From the NCBI GenBank assembly GCA_001771615.1, contig MEUF01000060.1, positions 1 through 7,557 of the forward strand: 7,557 nucleotides of DNA, read 5' to 3'. The DNA is from a candidate division WOR-1 bacterium RIFOXYB2_FULL_48_7 (GTDB lineage: Bacteria; Margulisbacteria; WOR-1; O2-12-FULL-45-9; XYB2-FULL-48-7). Positions 5,800 through 7,557 of the stretch are shown piece by piece; the stretch's first letter is position 1; the number at the start of each line of letters is the position of its first letter. The position numbers and the translations under genes were made by a program. Below the pieces are notes generated by a model that saw only the letters and a list, made by a program, of their open reading frames with translations, was not told where the DNA came from and searched no databases.

Positions 5800-7195
5800 T
5801 AAAATATTATTTGCCGGCCTGTTGTTGTTTGGTTTGGCCGTTTCCAGTTGGGGAGTTAGCCCGTTAAGCGGCAAATACGGGGCCAGGCCGCTGGCTTTAG
5901 GCAATGCCTTTACTGCCCAGGCCGATGACGCCAACGCCATTTTTATCAACTCCGCCGGCCTAAGTGACATTAAACTGGCAAAATTAATCAGCAATTATGG
6001 GCAGATCGATGCCGATACATCTTTTACCTCTTTGGCGGCAGCTCTGCCAACCGGTTTTGGCGGAATGGTTGGGGCCGGTTACCGGAATTTGACCGTCAGC
6101 AACATTGCTATTTCAACAGAGACCATGAGCCATACTGAACAGGAGCTGGTTGTTTCCCTGGCGAATAAAATCGGAAAAAAGCTAGCGGTTGGGTTAAATC
6201 TGCGCCTGATTGGCAAGGGGCTTTCCCAGGACATCAGCGGCTATGATTATCTTTATGCCTCCGGGAGTGCCTTTGACTTTTTTGCCAAGTTTCCTTTAAC
6301 CAATTGGTGGTCGGTTGGGGGATCGATCCAAAATATTGACAGCCGCCTGACTTATCGCAGCGGGACGGAAGAAAAACTGCCGCTGACGGCGATTTTGGGC
6401 AATAGCTGGCAGATTGCCGGAGAGACAGCCTTGATCAAACGGGAAAATGAATCCGGCATTTTGAATCTGGACCTGAATAAAGCCAGCGGAGACCCAATTT
6501 TGCTTTCTGCCGGACTGGAATGGTGGCTGCAGGATTCCTTTGCGTTTCGTTGCGGTATCAATCAAAGCTCCGCGACCGATTTAAACAACGGGAACAAGAC
6601 AACCTTTACCAACCTGGCAGGTGGTGTGGGGATGAACTATGGCGGGGTAACTATCGATTACACCTTTTATAAGAGCGGCGATCCGGGGGGCGGGACAGTG
6701 AATTATCTCTCTCTCGGCTATGTCGGCACAGTCGAACCTCGAGTGATCTTCCGGCGAAAGTTAAAGGAATTCAATTACCCCTCGGGCGAGGCTTTGCTGG
6801 AGAAAAAGCTCAAGCGGGTACATTTTAGTGACGTAAGCAAAGAAGCCGTGGGCCGGGAAGAAATCGAATTATTGGCGACGGCTGGCCTGGTCACTGCTTA
6901 TGAGGGCAATGACTTCCAGCCAGAATTGGCCATGAACAGAATCATGTTTGCCAATATGGTTTTACGGGCCAAAAATGTCTATGCCCAAAATCCTTTGACC
7001 GCTGTGGGTGGGCAAGCCTGGAAAAGGTGGCCAAAAAAAGCGGTCAGCCGGAAGGAAGCTGCAACAATTTTGGGATTAAATATTACGATTGACCGGCCGA
7101 ATGCGCAACTTACCCGGGGAGAAACGGCGATCTTGATTTATCAGACAGCCTTTGGCCAGGCGGCAATCAAGCGTCTGCCTCCACTGATTGACTAA
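5756..7195 (+). CDS. PorV/UPF0164-like outer-membrane barrel protein with C-terminal SLH-like motifs
   Basis: This protein (479 residues from GTG 5756) has a signal peptide (YRSNK then ILFAGLLLFGLAV), followed by GARPLALGNAFTAQADD from residue 42 and INSAGL to 69. Those two match the N-terminal signature of PorV/PorQ/UPF0164 outer-membrane proteins (GARA-x-ALG-x-AFTA-x-ADD, NPAGL). Alternating hydrophobic strands follow to about 330, ending YLSLGYVG. From 356 comes HFSDVSKEAVGREEIELLATAGLV, an S-layer-homology-like repeat, with three TRAE-like motifs at about 395 (NRIMFANMV), 432 (SRKEAATIL) and 454 (TRGETAILI). SLH domains bind cell-wall polymers, so the tail would sit in the periplasm and tether the barrel. 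No ATG fits the start: TTG 5744 and GTG 5756 lack good ribosome sites, while AGGAG at 5773-5777 points to CTG 5786. The gene overlaps the preceding one, implying coupled expression. It ends before a 114-bp gap. Confidence 0.78.
   Translation: MAKKSSGERFLYRSNKILFAGLLLFGLAVSSWGVSPLSGKYGARPLALGNAFTAQADDANAIFINSAGLSDIKLAKLISNYGQIDADTSFTSLAAALPTGFGGMVGAGYRNLTVSNIAISTETMSHTEQELVVSLANKIGKKLAVGLNLRLIGKGLSQDISGYDYLYASGSAFDFFAKFPLTNWWSVGGSIQNIDSRLTYRSGTEEKLPLTAILGNSWQIAGETALIKRENESGILNLDLNKASGDPILLSAGLEWWLQDSFAFRCGINQSSATDLNNGNKTTFTNLAGGVGMNYGGVTIDYTFYKSGDPGGGTVNYLSLGYVGTVEPRVIFRRKLKEFNYPSGEALLEKKLKRVHFSDVSKEAVGREEIELLATAGLVTAYEGNDFQPELAMNRIMFANMVLRAKNVYAQNPLTAVGGQAWKRWPKKAVSRKEAATILGLNITIDRPNAQLTRGETAILIYQTAFGQAAIKRLPPLID
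5773..5777 (+). promoter_or_regulatory. possible Shine-Dalgarno site for a CTG start at 5786
   Basis: AGGAG lies eight bases before the in-frame codon CTG 5786, inside the last codons of the beta-helix gene. A start there gives a compact signal peptide, LYRSNKILFAGLLLFGLAV. The same bases encode Arg-Arg in the upstream frame, so the match may be accidental. Confidence 0.35.
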
Positions 7196-7232
7196 CCACA
7201 ATTTTGTATTCTGCCTGCCGGTTTCTACACAT

Positions 7233-7261
7233 TTGTCATATCTGCTTCGTGGCAATAAACT
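7233..7261 (+). promoter_or_regulatory. candidate promoter in the 7196-7309 gap
   Basis: TTGTCA (7233-7238, five of six matches to the -35 consensus) is followed after exactly 17 nt by TAAACT (7256-7261, four of six to the -10). Transcription would begin near 7268 and leave a leader of about 40 nt before ATG 7310. I see no convincing terminator hairpin with a T-run elsewhere in the 114-bp gap, so read-through from upstream is also possible. Confidence 0.4.
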
Positions 7262-7309
7262 TGCTTTACTCTTACGTGTCCGGAGTCAAATTTAAAAGGG
7301 GGAATTGTT

Positions 7310-7557
7310 ATGAAGCGAGTTTTTCTTTGTTTTATGGTGGTGGGGTTAATTGGTGGTTTGGCTTGGGGAACGCCATCGACCCAAATCTGGAACCCGTCGA
7401 CTGATATTCAAGCGACCGGGGTTTGGCATCTGGGAATAGATGACTATTTTACTGTCCAGGATAGAACCAGCGGGGGATATGCTTTTCCGACCGACCTGGG
7501 ATTGACTTACGGCTTAAGTTCCAACCTTGAAGTCGGGATTGATGCTTTCTTGCCCCA
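7310..7557 (+). CDS. secreted, probably outer-membrane beta-barrel protein, 5' part only
   Basis: The reading frame is open from ATG 7310 to the window edge (82 codons plus two bases), so the C-terminus is missing. A good ribosome site, AAGGGGGA at 7296-7303, precedes the ATG by six bases. The N-terminus MKRVFLCFMVVGLIGGLAWG is a typical signal peptide. The mature part contains IWNPSTDIQ, GVWHLGIDDYFTV and DLGLTYGLSSNLEVGID; the alternating pattern with repeated G-x-x-Y-x-L and LEVGID is usual in outer-membrane barrel strands. I do not recognise a named family, and a porin-like protein is an inference. It follows another barrel protein and may have its own promoter at 7233-7261. Confidence 0.7.
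   Translation, partial: MKRVFLCFMVVGLIGGLAWGTPSTQIWNPSTDIQATGVWHLGIDDYFTVQDRTSGGYAFPTDLGLTYGLSSNLEVGIDAFLP

Noticed and set aside
7204..7404. 66-residue open frame across the intergenic gap
   Set aside because: It starts at a TTG without ribosome site and runs out of frame through the signal-peptide gene at 7310, which has the better start and ribosome site.

Overview
The window carries seven protein genes, all on the + strand and tightly packed. There is no tRNA, rRNA, CRISPR array, transposase or phage gene. Two genes are cut by the window edges. The only gap of note is 7196-7309 (114 bp); every other junction is a short gap or an overlap. Signal peptides, two predicted outer-membrane barrel proteins and an S-layer-homology-like tail suggest a diderm bacterium with an anaerobic, ferredoxin-based metabolism. 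The style of the surface genes (beta-helix with threonine-rich linker, barrel with SLH-like tail) reminds me of uncultivated candidate phyla near Margulisbacteria/WOR-1, but that placement is a guess.

Region 1 (1-2526) is redox metabolism. It holds the end of nfnA and a complete nfnB, the two subunits of the electron-bifurcating NADH-dependent ferredoxin:NADP+ oxidoreductase. An uncharacterised SAM-dependent methyltransferase overlaps the nfnB end by 17 bp. The nfnB gene contains a 71-nt nested palindrome (766-836) in the linker between its Fe-S and FAD domains, which looks like a small palindromic element accommodated in frame.

Region 2 (2504-4116) is nadE, the glutamine-dependent NAD+ synthetase. 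It starts 12 bp after the methyltransferase but seems to have its own promoter (TTGAAC, 17-nt spacer, TATAAT). The predicted transcription start falls exactly on the A of the ATG, and no Shine-Dalgarno sequence is present, so a leaderless mRNA is likely. With nfnAB this makes a pyridine-nucleotide neighbourhood: nadE makes NAD+, and Nfn balances NADH, NADPH and ferredoxin.

Region 3 (4126-7557) encodes the cell surface. A secreted right-handed beta-helix protein with an Ig-like domain, a 40-residue threonine-rich linker and a C-terminal beta domain resembling FlgD-like/type IX sorting domains is followed, with overlap, by a PorV/UPF0164-like outer-membrane barrel protein. That protein ends in degenerate S-layer-homology motifs. 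After a short intergenic region with a promoter candidate comes the start of another secreted, probably outer-membrane, protein. The most interesting hypothesis is that the beta-helix protein and the barrel-SLH protein form a cargo/anchor pair analogous to CTD cargo and PorV of type IX secretion. This is inferred from domain resemblance and gene order only.
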